Assembly (NCBI GenBank): GCA_951640165.1
Contig: OX621241.1
Span: 12,405,001 to 12,469,000, forward strand
DNA length: 64,000 bases
Direction: 5' to 3'
Source of the DNA: Pseudoips prasinana
Lineage: Eukaryota; Arthropoda; Insecta; Lepidoptera; Nolidae
The first letter of the stretch is position 1, and each line of letters opens with the position of its first letter. The notes beneath the pieces are model-generated. The model did no database searches. It saw nothing but the letters and a program-made list of their open reading frames with translations, and had not been told where the DNA came from. Of this stretch, positions 11,606 to 23,420 are shown in pieces. Made by a program: the position numbers and the translations under genes.

Positions 11606-12089
11606 AGTTGTAACGTTTGCCTGGGCCTGGCCTGGCCCTTTCAACGTTGCAGTGGTGGGTAAGAGAGTGGGACTAGTAATTGGGATTATATTTTATTTTA
11701 TTATTATTGTTCTATAATCGTAAACCAATATTGAGCAATAATATGACTGTTTGTATAAAAATTTTTTAATATTCTTGTTTACATTATGATTGATATTACA
11801 CGGTGCAAAAACTTATAGTTTTTGTGTTGAATTATTAAATTGATGATGCTTTTTTGTTCAGCGTAGTACAACATTACTTGCAATTTTTCAGTGAATTTTA
11901 GGTGGTCTATTATCGGTAGGTACAACATTCTAAGGTATATGTGCAAATTAATTATATGATATCTTTCTCAGATTCAAGTGATGTGTACATCATCTGAAAT
12001 ATTATCACCATCTAGATGGCACCTTGAGGAAACTTAGAAACGTAAGTTTTTACGACTATTAAGTAATCGACATGATTTGTTATTTTTTA

Positions 12090-12783
12090 CACGTCGTATC
12101 AACAGTTTCCCTTTTATCAGTCTGTATAGTTTTCTGTAAAGTTTAACTTATTGATGCAAGATGTCGTTTACATCCCCAATAAAAGTTATGCTATTCTGAT
12201 TGTCATTGAAAAAAAGTTGATAAGATATATCTACTAAAACTAAAACCATGAACTTCAGAAGAAAGCAGATATGCTTAAAGTTGTCACCAACCATGATATC
12301 AGTTTTATTTAGGCTGTCCCATACACCCAATATGACGAGTATATCGGAATGTGATCAAATTAGATTTATACCTTATACATGCGGAGAAATGATAAATTGT
12401 AGCGAATAGCAATGCGTGTTGCTTACCTTGGTGAAGAGAGAAATTTATGACTAATATCGAATGCTATTTTACAAGTCGTGTCAACATCTTTCCCTTTTAT
12501 TAATCCCTATAGTTTTCTGTAACGCTTTAGTTATTAATGGACAAAATAATGCTATACTAATTTCCACTGAAATAAAAAGATATACTGAAAATATCAACTG
12601 TTGAGAACAGCATATCTGCTTAAAGCTGTCTGCCACTATGATATCATTTTTGTTAGGCTGTCCCATACACCCAGTATGTCGAGTATTATATCGGAATGTG
12701 ACCAAATTAGATTTATACCTTGTACATGCGGAAAAATGATAAACTGTAGCGAATAGCTATGCGTGTTGCTAACCTTGGCTAAA
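12090..12783. repeat. Imperfect tandem duplication, two ~310-350 bp units
   Basis: Units at about 12090-12437 and 12471-12783 share GTCGTRTCAACA, TCCCTTTTAT, AGGCTGTCCCATACACCCA, TATATCGGAATGTGA and GTAGCGAATAG in the same order. The second is shorter by internal deletions. Divergence is moderate, so the duplication is not recent. No coding frame is conserved between the units. Confidence 0.85.
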
Positions 12784-12989
12784 AGAGACATTTAGTAGAA
12801 CGTACCAATTGTATGACTAATATCATTAGTGGGGTGATGTCAAAAGTATGAGTTAATAACATTATGTGGATTTATTAATACGGCACGACCAGAGGTTTGG
12901 TTGTGTTAATTAGAGTGCGCACGTTTTTATAAGGATATATCATCTAAACATGTACTGCAGTACAAAGAACAAACAAATATTATATAACA

Positions 12990-13238
12990 ATAATATCCTG
13001 GGGCATTAATAACAAACGGCCATCTGATACCAAACTAAACTGAGCTTGTACTATGGAAACCAGATAACTGAAATACTACTTTTCTTTTGGAAATAAATAC
13101 TAATATATATATTTACACCTAGCTCAGGACAAACAGATATGTTCACGCACACAAACATCTGTCCTGGGTGGGAATCGAATCCACGACCTGCGGCTGCAGC
13201 GTAAAATGCAAGTATACGAACCACCCCGGCATCATGAC
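12990..13238 (-). mobile_element. tRNA-derived SINE, family 1
   Basis: On the minus strand: a head with CCGGGGTGGTTCGTATAC, GTGGATTCGATTCCCACCCA (B box), CAGGACAGATGTTTGTGTGC, the body, then TTTGGTATCAGATGGCCGTT and an end in TCCTGGGATATTA-like sequence. A full-length, mildly diverged copy. Confidence 0.85.
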
Positions 13239-13460
13239 AAGTAATCGTAATTATGTCAAATAAACATTTATATATGTATGAGTCTATTCAAGGACCATTA
13301 AGTTGTTCGAATTTAATTGTTACACAAGAAACAAATCTTGGCGTTGGCCCTAGTAGAGTCAATATATTCATAAAGTAATTTCTACTTGTGCAGTTTGAAA
13401 GAAATATCCATACAATGTATGATAAATCAGCTGTATTTAAATTGCCGTCTCATTAGAATA

Positions 13461-13710
13461 TCTATACTAATATTATAAAGAGGTAACGTTTGAGTTTGTG
13501 AGTTTGTGACGTTGTAAGGGGTAATCTCTGGATCTACTGAACCGATTTTCAAAATTATTTCACCTATAGATAGCTACGTTATTGTATTGTGGAGTGTCAT
13601 AGGTTATGATTCATGATCATAATTTTTATTTATCTCGAACTTTTAACCCGAAGTATTACGCAGGACAAAAATATTTATAACGCGGAACGAAGTCCGCGGG
13701 CACTGCTAGT
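13461..13710 (+). mobile_element. Non-autonomous Helitron, complete
   Basis: Begins TCTATACTAATATTATAAAG and ends ACTGCTAGT, preceded by a short stem (GCGGAACGAAGTCCGC, 13680-13697). A TC start, a 3' CTAGT and a hairpin just inside the 3' end are Helitron features, and these exact termini are typical of Lepidoptera. It has no inverted repeats and is flanked by A (left) and A (right). At 250 bp it has no helicase and would depend on an autonomous relative. Confidence 0.8.
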
Positions 13711-14019
13711 AATTCATAAAGCGATTTGTTCAATACCAATCATAAAAAAGTTGAATATGCCGTCATACTTAAAAAATCCTGACGTACAAACAGCGCCATC
13801 TAGCCCAAATTAAGAAACATTTATTACTTTTTTTATAAATATATACATACATTACATAGAAAGCACCCAGACTAACACAAATAGACATGTTTAGTAGGTA
13901 CTAATATTTGGGTAAGACTAGAGTCAACATCAATCAATTCTTTTAAAATTCATCGAAAAAAAAATTGAGATTAGTACCTATGTCAGATTAATTTCTGCTC
14001 TATTTGACAAGTAATGTCA

Positions 14020-14310
14020 TCCAGGCCGACTTTCGGCCATGGCGGCCAGTCTCAATGGAGTTCTTTCTGTTCCACCACTCTCATGATCCGTTGAGACGAC
14101 TAGTGACACCACCGGAAATAGTTGAAATACAGGACCGTCACGGCTTTATGTGCACGGAACACGGGGTATAATTCCGCCAACTCCCAGACGCGCTAATAGT
14201 GAGGGGGAGTCGGGTCCACAAAGTAAATTACTTTGTGGACCCGACTTGGGATTTGACCCTGCGGTTGAACACGCTACCGTTAGACCAAGGAGGCAGTCCG
14301 GTTTGACAGG
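14020..14310 (-). mobile_element. tRNA-headed SINE, family 4
   Basis: On the minus strand the head reads TTGGTCTAACGGTAGCG (A box) and GCAGGGTCAAATCCC (B box), followed by a body with CCGTGACGGTCCTG and ending near CCGCCATGGCCGAAAGTC. It is closely related to 36457-36770. Inside it, 14210-14247 is a perfect local palindrome centred on TAAATTA (GTCGGGTCCACAAAGTAA with its complement), a copy-specific duplication. Confidence 0.72.
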
Positions 14311-14599
14311 TATTTTTTTTTATTTGATAGATTATAGCTTAGTTACGACATATTTACAAACAGAGGTACTCTCGAAACATGTGTACTTGGATATCTTTCT
14401 GTTTGCCCTAGCTATCTCATAGACAGTAGGTAGGTACTAATATAGATCTACTGATGACATACACACAGATTATAGAGGACAAGGTAAATATGCAATCTCA
14501 TGACTAGGTTAGTTGAACCAAGACCCATTTATACTTGTAGAGAGGAACCTCAAATTGGAGACAACCTCAATTTGAAAAGATATATTTACAAATCAGCTG

Positions 14600-14830
14600 A
14601 GGCGCTCATAGCTAGATGATCTAATCAGTCCGTAAGTGAACGGTGAGGTTAAGCTACAAGGCTTTCAGCCAGTCCATAGATGGGCGACCACCAAACTGGT
14701 TTAATTTCTGAGCTTCTCCGTGCTTCGGAGGCGAGTTAAGCTGTCGGTCCCGTCTATAGTCACTAGGACACAAGCCGACGCCTACTGGGCTGTTTGAACA
14801 CCTCTGACACTATGGTAACCCCTGCCCATA
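14600..14830 (+). mobile_element. 5S-rRNA-headed SINE (SINE3-like)
   Basis: GAGGTTAAGCTACAAGG and GTCCATAGATGGGCGACCAC resemble the 3' half of 5S rRNA (GTTAAGC ... GATGGGTGACC), which carries the internal polymerase III control region. The body continues with GTGCTTCGGAGGCGAGTTAA, GCTGTCGGTCCCG. A very similar body (GCACGTAAAGCCGTCGGTCC) sits behind a tRNA-type head in the SINE at 36457-36770. Resemblance to 5S rRNA is by eye; an alignment would settle it. Confidence 0.62.
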
Positions 14831-15311
14831 CCATAAGTAAGTACAAATCAGTTCCGTCCTTTTCTGAGTTTCACCTTTAAAATAAGTCTTAATAATTGAT
14901 GTACCTTGACGAGCCATGCTGCTGAATTCACGAACTCGTCTACCGAAGACATTGGCTACCGTTGATCCTCTGGAAAGTTATTTGAAACTTTAGCATTTCA
15001 CTAGAAGTAGCGATAACCTACGTATTTTAATCGATCTTAATTAAATCTCAAATAATTCGTTGGTTTTATAACACGTCCAAAATACAACAAGAGTTAAGTA
15101 GCTAAGCAAACTTTGAACTGTATCAATATACCAAAAATTATTTATCTATGGTATTGCATTTTGTTAGTTTTTGTTGGTTTAGAGATCTATATGATATAGC
15201 CTCAAATTTGCTAAACTCAAATGAATTATTCGACACAGAGTAAATAAACTGTTAATGTGACAATCTAAACAATCATTTTCGAACTATCGATTTCAAAAAT
15301 AATATCTATTT

Positions 15312-15451
15312 GTTTTATTTAACAGTTATTTTAATTAGCAGATTGCATTAATTTTAGTTTTTAAATGGAATATTTAAGATGTTTGAGCAATGCAACCATG
15401 CATTGCTCAAACATCTTAAATATTCCATTTAAAATAACTGTTAAATAAAAC
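15312..15451. mobile_element. Foldback hairpin element
   Basis: Inner arms of 33 bp (15361-15393 and 15400-15432) are perfect complements around a 6-nt loop. Outer arms at 15312-15333 and 15431-15451 also pair, separated on the left only by a 28-bp bulge. A foldback MITE is the simplest reading; a small-RNA precursor is possible but has no other support. Confidence 0.75.
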
Positions 15452-16637
15452 GAAACGTAAATTAAGATAAAATTCTCTAGAAACATTTTGCGAAGTCAAT
15501 TACAATACTCAAATAATATTAAATTGTTTTTTTTTTATAATTATGCTTCGGCTAATTGTAATTTTAAAAATAGAATATCACTAACCTCATCTAACAATTC
15601 AGATCATAATATCTCTCTCAGCGTGCGTCACCACGCGTGGCCGCATCGTGGGGCGTGTATTATACGCTGTTTGATCGGGAGTAACACACGTGGCATCAAC
15701 ACATACCTACAGCTCCTATATTCTAAACATACACTATGTTTACACGCCACTAAACCATTGACATAAATATAGATCTCTGACTGAGCACTCGTGTTCAACA
15801 CTATTGTTTTGCAACGGACAAATGCCGACTAACAATATCTTCTGATAAAGCAGATAACGGGCTTCGTTAAATCTGTCCTCAAGTCGTAAATTTTAGAGTC
15901 ATAGGGGAATTTTGGAGGCTTAAGATCCTTAAGATAAGTGAGATAAGTGGACGAGGCAATCGAGAGGCGCCCTGTAAGAATAACTAGAGTTTTTCATTGA
16001 GATTTTCACGTTATTTGCGTCGTAGTTACCATTTCTGCCTTATAAATATGGTTTGTTTTAGTTTCATGTGGAGTTAAATAAATGTTAACTTAATATGGAA
16101 CTAGTATTTATGTCTTGTGACATACAGTATATAAATAATCAGGATTACAAAAATATTAGAGGATTTATCTACTACTGATAATAGAATCACCTCGCCTAGG
16201 AATTGTTGATTTTAATTTATAGTTGCTCTATTTAGAACATTATCATATGCGTGCATAAAGGCTTAAGTTATAGATTTCTGTTATAACACTTCAAGAAATA
16301 GTTTCAAAGAATCTCTAGAGATGCTTGAAAATTATCTTAGCTTATATTTTGGAGTTAAACTTATTTTTTTCTGAAAATTATTGCGTATAAACAAAATTAC
16401 ATCACTTAAGTTAAGTTAAATTGTATTAAAAATAAATCTTTGTTGTATTTTAAGCTAATAATAAATAAATCATTGCTATTTATAGTGGTCTATAATAGTT
16501 TATTTATTTCAAGGCTCCTGGATCCCCATTTTGAACTTACTATTTTTGATCATGAACGTTCCTTTACGAGGAGACCTCACCTACGGCGGGTCATTTTAAT
16601 ACAGCTAATCCATTAGATGGCTGTTGAGAATCATTGA
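15452..16637. other. Interval with no recognised feature
   Basis: An open frame at 15488-15766 has no motif and is not called. Nothing else was recognised. Confidence 0.4.
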
Positions 16638-16867
16638 CGGGCCCGTTGGCGTGGTTGGTAATTGCTTGCCTTTCACGCCGCAGGTCGTGGGTTCGAATCC
16701 CACCCAGGACAGATTTTTGTGTGCATGTCTGTTTGTATGTATTTACAAAAGACAAGTAGTATATTTATTATATTAGTTATATGGTTTCCATAATACAAGC
16801 TCTGTATTTTGAGATCAGATGGCCGAGTGTGAATAATGTCCCAGGATATTAATTGTTATATTATTAC
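16638..16867 (+). mobile_element. tRNA-derived SINE, family 1 (good copy)
   Basis: GACGGGCCCGTTGGCGTGGT (A box region), GTGGGTTCGAATCCCACCCA (B box), GGACAGATTTTTGTGTGCAT, then a body ending GAGATCAGATGGCCGAGTGT, AATAATGTCCCAGGATATT. It is the best-preserved family 1 head in the window and serves as the reference for the others. Confidence 0.9.
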
Positions 16868-17860
16868 CAGAACACCATTAAAATAAATTTTATTGGAAAT
16901 GTCGTAAGTAATCAGAGTTTTAATAACACAATCTTTTTGTCTTTAAGGCATCTCTTAAATACTGTACAAAATAATGAAACAAAGCCGCAAACGAAGTAGC
17001 TTAGTGACCATGGAAAGTTTTAATTCTAAAAGTAGATAATTATTATGTATTTATTTTACATAACGGGAATTAAAAAAAAAAAACTTGATTCTAATACCAC
17101 AAAGTATTTCTAATAAGCATTCATATATAATTGTACAACCGACGACAGGGCGGCAGGTACTCATAGTCAGGCGAATTAGGCGATCAGAGAACGATTGACA
17201 AAGTTAAGCACCTAATCAAGCGTTCGGTCAGTAAACGGATAACCGCAAAGGTGGTAAAATTTCTTCAGAGTTTCGGAGCTCATGTTGTACTGTTGCCCCT
17301 GACTGTCATCATTAGACAACAGTTGTGAAACCATGCAAAGACCAAATGTGTCACTTTAACATCTCTTAAAATATGGTAGGTAACCACAACATGAATTAAT
17401 AAAATAAATCTTTACTGTATACTATGTTTGTGGATCCCTTTGTAGTATAAGACTCCAAAACAATTAAATAAATACATCATCTCATATTTTGATTCGAGAA
17501 TCTATATTGCTTTCATTTTCTGAATCCACTATTACATAATTTGAGGTCCTTTTACTGTGCCTATATGTATTGTCTAGATTTACTTTGATTCATCTTTGAT
17601 TAATCAGTCGGAGGTCACGTAACTAATGATTAATAATTGGCTATTAGTGCGTTAAGGCATCCAAATGTGTTGGTGTGTCATTTATTGTTGTTACAAATAT
17701 GGCCATAGAACATTAAATAAAAGTGTCTACTTTATGGATTGATTATAGCATTTGTATGCGTATACAATAGAGGATTAGCCACAACAAACAGGTCCGCAAT
17801 AAATTGACGGGGACCAGATATATTATTTAAAAGGCCTCTCACCACCAACGATAAATAATA
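16868..17860. other. Interval with no recognised feature
   Basis: No coding frame, RNA gene or repeat was recognised. Confidence 0.4.
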
Positions 17861-18110
17861 CTTCATCATTACAGCCGAAATAAGTCCACTGCTGGACAAA
17901 CCTCTCTCAAGACTCATCTTGGGGAGATATGCCTTAATCGCCACACTTGGCAGGTGGGTTAGCGATCGCAGTAAGATGGTCATAGTACTCAGAAGGAAGC
18001 TGCTGCCTATCCTCTGGTAGATATTCCCTCGGGTCGACTTCTACGCTCCCCACGGGATGAGATGGGGTGATGATATTCTGATTCTGATATTCGTCGCCGT
18101 TACCACACAG
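17861..18110 (-). mobile_element. RTE-derived short element (SINE family 3)
   Basis: On the minus strand it starts CTGTGTGGTAACGGCGACGA, passes ATCATCACCCCATCTCATCC, CGTGGGGAGCGTAGAAGTCG, GCGATCGC, and ends GTCCAGCAGTGGACTTATTT, CGGCTGTAATGATGAAG. It abuts a family 2 SINE at 18113, so two retroposons lie head to tail, one probably inserted at the end of the other. Confidence 0.82.
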
Positions 18111-18112
18111 CA

Positions 18113-18390
18113 AAATAATAATAATAATATCTCGGGACAATGTCACACAGGTCATCCTAGCCCCAAACTAAGCAAAGCTTGTACTATGGGTACCAGGCGA
18201 CGATATACATACTTATATAGATAGATAAATACTTATATACATAGAAAACATCCATGACACAGGAACAAATATTCGTGCTCATCACACAAATATTTGCACT
18301 TACCGGGATTTGATTTGATGTGGGTTTAAGCCCAGGACCACTAGCTTCGTAAGCAGGAGCACTACCACTGTACGGCTACGGTGACCGTCA
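18113..18390 (-). mobile_element. tRNA-derived SINE, family 2, with altered B box
   Basis: Same layout as 7325-7582. The B-box region is disrupted by a small insertion (GATTTGATTTGATGTGGGTT on the plus strand, about 18307-18326), so the internal promoter is probably dead. The TATTATTATT-type end lies at the junction with the RTE-derived element. Confidence 0.82.
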
Positions 18391-19048
18391 TAATACTTGA
18401 AATAATACTTGTAATTTTGTCTGTTTTACACACATTTCCAAATTGTTTATAGTTATATTGACTAGTTACACCAACGTCTTTCGTTACGTTTGGTCATCGT
18501 CATTATCTGTTATCGGTAATTAGGGTGTAAGGGACAACCTATGAAAATCTGATATTTGGGACTACAAGTTTCTGTATCTCTCAGTGCTTTGATTATGTAT
18601 TAATAATTACTGGATTTTATCCCCATATTTATTATTTTACCAAGCTTACAAGATTCCGGGTAGATAGACGGAAAACCGTTAGCGTAACCTATGGATATGG
18701 AATACAGAGTACACCATAAGCTGATACATGCTCCAGCTCTATGAGTTCAGAAAAATATAAAGACGAAATGAAACAAAAACTCATGGAGACGGGTTTTTCA
18801 TAGATTTTTTTTTATTTATGGGAACCACAAACAAGTTTACGATCATCATTAAATAAAGCTTAAATTATACAGTATTACTTACAGTAAATTCAACATTACT
18901 GGTCACCTAATACATAAGAGAATTACAAATGGTGAGCCTGTGTTACAATTTTAGATTTCTATGAACTTATCAACTGAAATATTTTTCTGTACTGTTAAGT
19001 GAATATACTTATTTTGTTTATATTTCAGAAATCATTTATTATATTTCG

Positions 19049-19193
19049 TCGCTGCATCCTCGAGATTTTCATATAACACAGTAGTACACTCTTCAATGTG
19101 CTGGACATCGAACACTTTTTTAGAGCTTGCAACATTAAAAAAGACAAAATGGCGCCTCTGCGCGCCACGGGGCCGGCTGGAAAAACTTCATTC
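19049..19193 (+). repeat. DIRS left inverted terminal repeat
   Basis: TCGCTGCATCC ... AAAACTTCATTC, matching 24097-24243 inverted. It contains AAAATGGCGCCTCTGCGCGC. The two ITRs differ near the outer edge (CTCGAG here, complement of CTTCGG on the right), and each half of the internal complementary region matches its own variant. Confidence 0.88.
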
Positions 19194-19347
19194 GCTCTTA
19201 GTGTTCGGACCTCGAAACACCAATTCTTTTTATTTTATTTTCAGTAAACAAGTGTTATAATTATATTATAGTGTCATTTAATGTGAATAACTGTATTGGC
19301 CTATAAAAATGGGCTAGTTTAAGTGCACGAAGAAGGAATATGAAGAA

Positions 19348-19399
19348 TAATTTGGTGCCGATTGAATCTACGCAAATGCCGAGTGTCAGCAAAAAATGT
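19348..19399 (+). other. Possible small first exon inside the DIRS element
   Basis: ATGAAGAATAATTTGGTGCC opens a frame (MKNNLVPIESTQMPSVSK) that reaches a consensus 5' splice site, AAAAAAT|GTAAGTAC, at about 19399. It may be the start of a spliced ORF of the element. No matching downstream exon was identified. Confidence 0.25.
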
Positions 19400-20424
19400 A
19401 AGTACATACTTACTCTCCAGCAAATATGAATATTTTTCGATTTCTTTTTCTATTCCGACTATTACAACGATACTATCATTTTATTAAATTATGATTATTA
19501 CATATATACAATTATGATTACATTACACACCCCCCTGGCAAACAGGTGTGAGTCTATGTATAATTAGATTTTAGTTTTACTAGCTGAATGTTTTCTGGCA
19601 TTATTAGGTTATTCTAACCTATTTTACAGTTAGCCATTCTATGGAATAAGACCTACCCTTTGTGTCAGATAGTACAAGCCCTGTTTTTACAACAGGTATG
19701 TACCTGTTGTAAAACCCTAATAATTACAATGCCCAGGGGCAATGTTGGGGTTAAAATCATATGGAGTTGTGATGATTTATTATTTACAACCTGATTACTT
19801 TACTTACACAACTAACCTAGATATCTGCCACGTGTTCTCTGAACAATGGGGGCAAATTATAATGGATGCACTCAGCAAGGAGAATACAGGACTGAATCCT
19901 GAAATAGAAAATGTTCAGTTCCAGGAATTCATTAATGCTATCGATGTTATTTTCATTCAACCATTCGAATAGCTTAATTCTAAATAATCTGCAATGTAGT
20001 TTCTATTTAGATTAGTAGGTAACAGAAACGTACGCACATAGCCAGAATGCTATTATTATATTTGATTAACCAAGTACACGTACAACTCAAGTACAAGTCC
20101 CGATGTTGATCCCGTCGACTTTTAGCACATGTATTAGTAACATGGGTTACCAGTTTAGCGAACATGTGATTGATTTGCTAGTTTTGCAGACATGGTTTTT
20201 CCAGTTAAGTTGACTGTGATTGCTGTAAAAAACTTGTGGAAAATAGAATTTGTATATGGTGAACGTGTATTAGTTTTGTTTTATATCAAGTATAACAGAA
20301 AATGTTGTTAATTGTTTGTCCATTAATTTGAAATGGTATTAGTAATTTACTACGTAACTAAGTAGCTGTAAATATTCGATCTATTAATTTGAATATTATA
20401 AGTTAATAATACAGTATATTATAT

Positions 20425-20683
20425 ACATAATAACAATAAATAAATGTCTTGCCATCTCATCCCAGACGGGGCAGAGCCAGTACTATCGCAATAGTGTGGC
20501 CAACAGACAACTGATAAATATACATGTTTATTATTAAATACATACAAATTATAGATAAATTGAACCCAGGTACGGAACTAATAATCGCGCTAATCGAACA
20601 AATATTTGTCCCGAGTGGGGATCGAACCCACACCAGTATTATAGTTAGCAGTCAGGAATATTAAAATTAACCATTAGAGGCCA
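20425..20683 (-). mobile_element. tRNA-derived SINE, family 1-like, diverged
   Basis: On the minus strand a head region with GTGGGTTCGATCCCCACTCG (B box), GGGACAAATATTTGTTCG, a body, then GCCACACTATTGCGATAGTA and TGGCAAGACATTTATTTATT. It lies inside the DIRS element and so inserted after it, or was carried with it. Confidence 0.65.
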
Positions 20684-20862
20684 ATATTAAAATTAAATTT
20701 AAAATTATCGTGTATTTTGACACGGGTACTCGTATTGTTAGATGCATACATATATTTACTTCTATTTAGTATGCTATGTTTAGCAGAGAGATCGGGCACC
20801 CCAGATCTAGACAACAAGTTCAGGCCTACTTTTTAAATGAAAAATGACCTTGATATACTTAC

Positions 20863-20957
20863 TGGAAGAAGGATCGTAACGCTTTCGACGTAAACGTTTA
20901 CCCCTAATTGGAAATACTTTTTCTCTTGCTTGTTTCCTCCGTTTTTCACCTATTTTG
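20863..20957 (-). other. Possible exon with a Lys/Arg-rich peptide
   Basis: On the minus strand, GEKRRKQAREK and RGKRLRRKRYDPSSS are encoded between an AG (TTATTAAG|CAAAAT) and a strong donor (TTCCA|GTAAGTAT). The peptide could be a nuclear-localisation-type segment of an unknown protein. The polypyrimidine tract is weak and neighbouring exons are unknown, so this is only a candidate. Confidence 0.2.
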
Positions 20958-21513
20958 CTTAATAATAATAATAAATGCTTATGCAAGATAATAACCTGGC
21001 AATAGATTTTATTGTCGTTCCTCACTGGCCTAGTGAGACGTGAATCCAACATAATAATCTGGCAAAGTCAATAAAGAGGCGTTTTCGTAACAAGCACTCA
21101 AAATGGAGACAATTGAATTAATGATTTCATCTCTGTCTCACAACACATTAAAACAATAACGATACAGCGGGTAAAAATTATGGAAATTTGGTCATAATAA
21201 TAATATTGATGATTTCTTAAAAAAAAAAAAAAAAAACTATAATCAATCCTGTAGCATTAAACTTCATTACATAACAGTTCAGGTTAGGAGCTAATTTCTC
21301 ATCTGAAAACACATGCCGTTCAGCACTTTCTCCCATATTGAGTAAACCAGATTTCGTTCAGATGCTAATATCAGGATATGGCTCAAAGATATTTACAAAA
21401 CTCAATACTGTGGAACTTGTTTTGTGAGTAGATGGTGCCCAAACGAAGGAATACCATTGACAATTAAATATTAATAAAAATAAAAAAAATAAAAAATTAC
21501 ATGTCTAATCGCG

Positions 21514-21775
21514 TTGTCGACTGCACAACGAATACAGATAAACTGTATTTATAACAAGATTCCTGATCAAATTAAGTTACTTCCAATGGTCCGATTCAAA
21601 AAGGCTTTACGCAAATGGCTAACTGAGATTTCTTTCTGTACAGTAAAGGAATTGTTGCAGTTAAAAAAAAAAAATAAAAAAAAAATATATATATATAGTA
21701 CCTGTTGTGCTACCAATGTTCTTACATTTACTTCTAAAACCATATTTATTTGCAAATAAATCCTTGACTTTGACT
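21514..21775 (+). pseudogene. LINE reverse transcriptase C-terminal remnant with tail
   Basis: NCIYNKIPDQIKLLPMVRFK and KKALRKWLTE read as the very C-terminus of a CR1/jockey-type reverse transcriptase, followed by an A-rich stretch and AAATAAATCCTTGACTTTGA. It is a strongly 5'-truncated insertion lying inside the DIRS element immediately before the tandem array. Confidence 0.65.
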
Positions 21776-21783
21776 TTATTATA

Positions 21784-23085
21784 ATGTATATTTTAAAGAG
21801 TCGTGAAGTGATTACGACCGAATACTAATACCATACCAATATAATTATTGAAGCGTAATGCGATTACGGTCATTTACTCACATATGTATTTTATCTGATG
21901 CAGATTAGTAGCCTAAACTGTCGTCTAAAAATGTATATTTTAAAGAGTCGTGATGCGGTTACGACCGAATATACGAATACCATACCAATATAATTATTGA
22001 ACCGTGATGCGATTACGGTCATTTACTCACATATGTATTTTATCTGATGCAGATAAATAGCGTAAACTGGCGTCTAAAATGTATATTTTAAAGAGTCGTG
22101 ATGCGATTACGACCGAATATACGAATACCATACCAATATAATTATTGAACCGTGATGCGATTACGGTCATTTATTCACATATGTATTTTATCTGATGCAG
22201 ATAAATAGCGTAAAGCGGTGTCTAAAATGTATATTTTAAAGAGTCGTGATGCGATTACGACCGAATATACGAATACCATACCAATATTCGATTCCACATA
22301 AATGTATTTTTTTACGGAATAAATGAATTTCGATTTATAATTATTGAACCGTGATGCGATTACGGTAATTTACTCACATTTATATTGTATTTGATGCAGA
22401 TAATGAATTTGAGCATTCATTTTCATCAAATCAGCGAATAAGCTCCGTCGAATCGATACCGTTGGTCAAGGATCGATACCGTTACCCATAAAATTAAAGC
22501 GTCATGATTAGATTACCAAATATACGAATACAATACCAATATTATTTCTGAACCGTGATGCGATTACGGTCACTTACTCGCATAATAATATGTATTTTTT
22601 CTTATAAAGATAATGTATCTGAACATTCATAATTATTAAATCAGGGAATACGCTCCACCGCATCGTTGGTCAAAGCTAATCCGGATATTATTAAATAATT
22701 GCGAGGCGATTACAGCCGAATATACGATCACCATATCAATATTATTTCTGAACCGTGAAGTGAATTCGGTCACTTACATATATATTTTTCTTATGCAGAT
22801 AATGTATCTGAGCATACATTTTCATTAAATTTTGGAATACGCATCGTGTTGATTCGATTATGACCGAATATACGAACACAATACCAATATAAATAATTGA
22901 ACCATGGTGCGATTACGGTCACTTACTCGCATAATAATATGTATTTTTCTGATGCAGATAATGTATCTGAGCATACATTTTCATAAAATGTTGGAATACG
23001 TTCCGTCGTATCGTTGGTCAAGGCTAATACGCATAAAATTAAAGAGTCGTGATTTGATTACGACCGAATATACGAACGCCGAATA
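21784..23085. repeat. Tandem satellite-like array, ~148-bp units passing into longer units
   Basis: Units begin at 21784, 21931, 22079 and 22227 (147-148 bp apart) with ATGTATATTTTAAAGAGTCG. Each has CGTGATGCGATTACGACCGA, CCATACCAATATAATTATTG, CCGTGATGCGATTACGGTCA and TCTGATGCAGATAA. From about 22270 onward the units are longer (~190-240 bp), more diverged, and carry an extra block with GAGCATACATTTTCATTAAA and CGTTGGTCAAGGCTAA. The GATGCGATTACGRYC core occurs twice per unit, forming a loose inverted pair. No coding frame is kept. Confidence 0.92.
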
Positions 23086-23420
23086 ATGCATGTGAGCATC
23101 CATTTTTAGCTAATTAGGTTATACGCTCCATTGTCGCCGAATAATATTGACCCGATTACTCATACTCTTGATAATGTTGTCGCTACGAACGATCCTACCG
23201 CTGATATTGCTACCCCGACCACATAATCTAATAAAGATGAACTCTCAGCATATGAGCTTTGGCCGCAGGCCCTTTGGGGATGCCTTGAGTGTATCCAAAA
23301 ATTAAAGTTGAAATTTTTAAACCCAAGATAAGAGACGTTGTTTCAAATATTTAAAATTCTTGAAAGCGAGACCTCAATCGCATCTAATTCTTTTATCACA
23401 ATTAGAAGGAGATATGCCCA

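Noticed and set aside
21784..23085. CRISPR-like array
   Set aside because: Eukaryotic context; the units are contiguous tandem repeats of ~148 bp without unique spacers.
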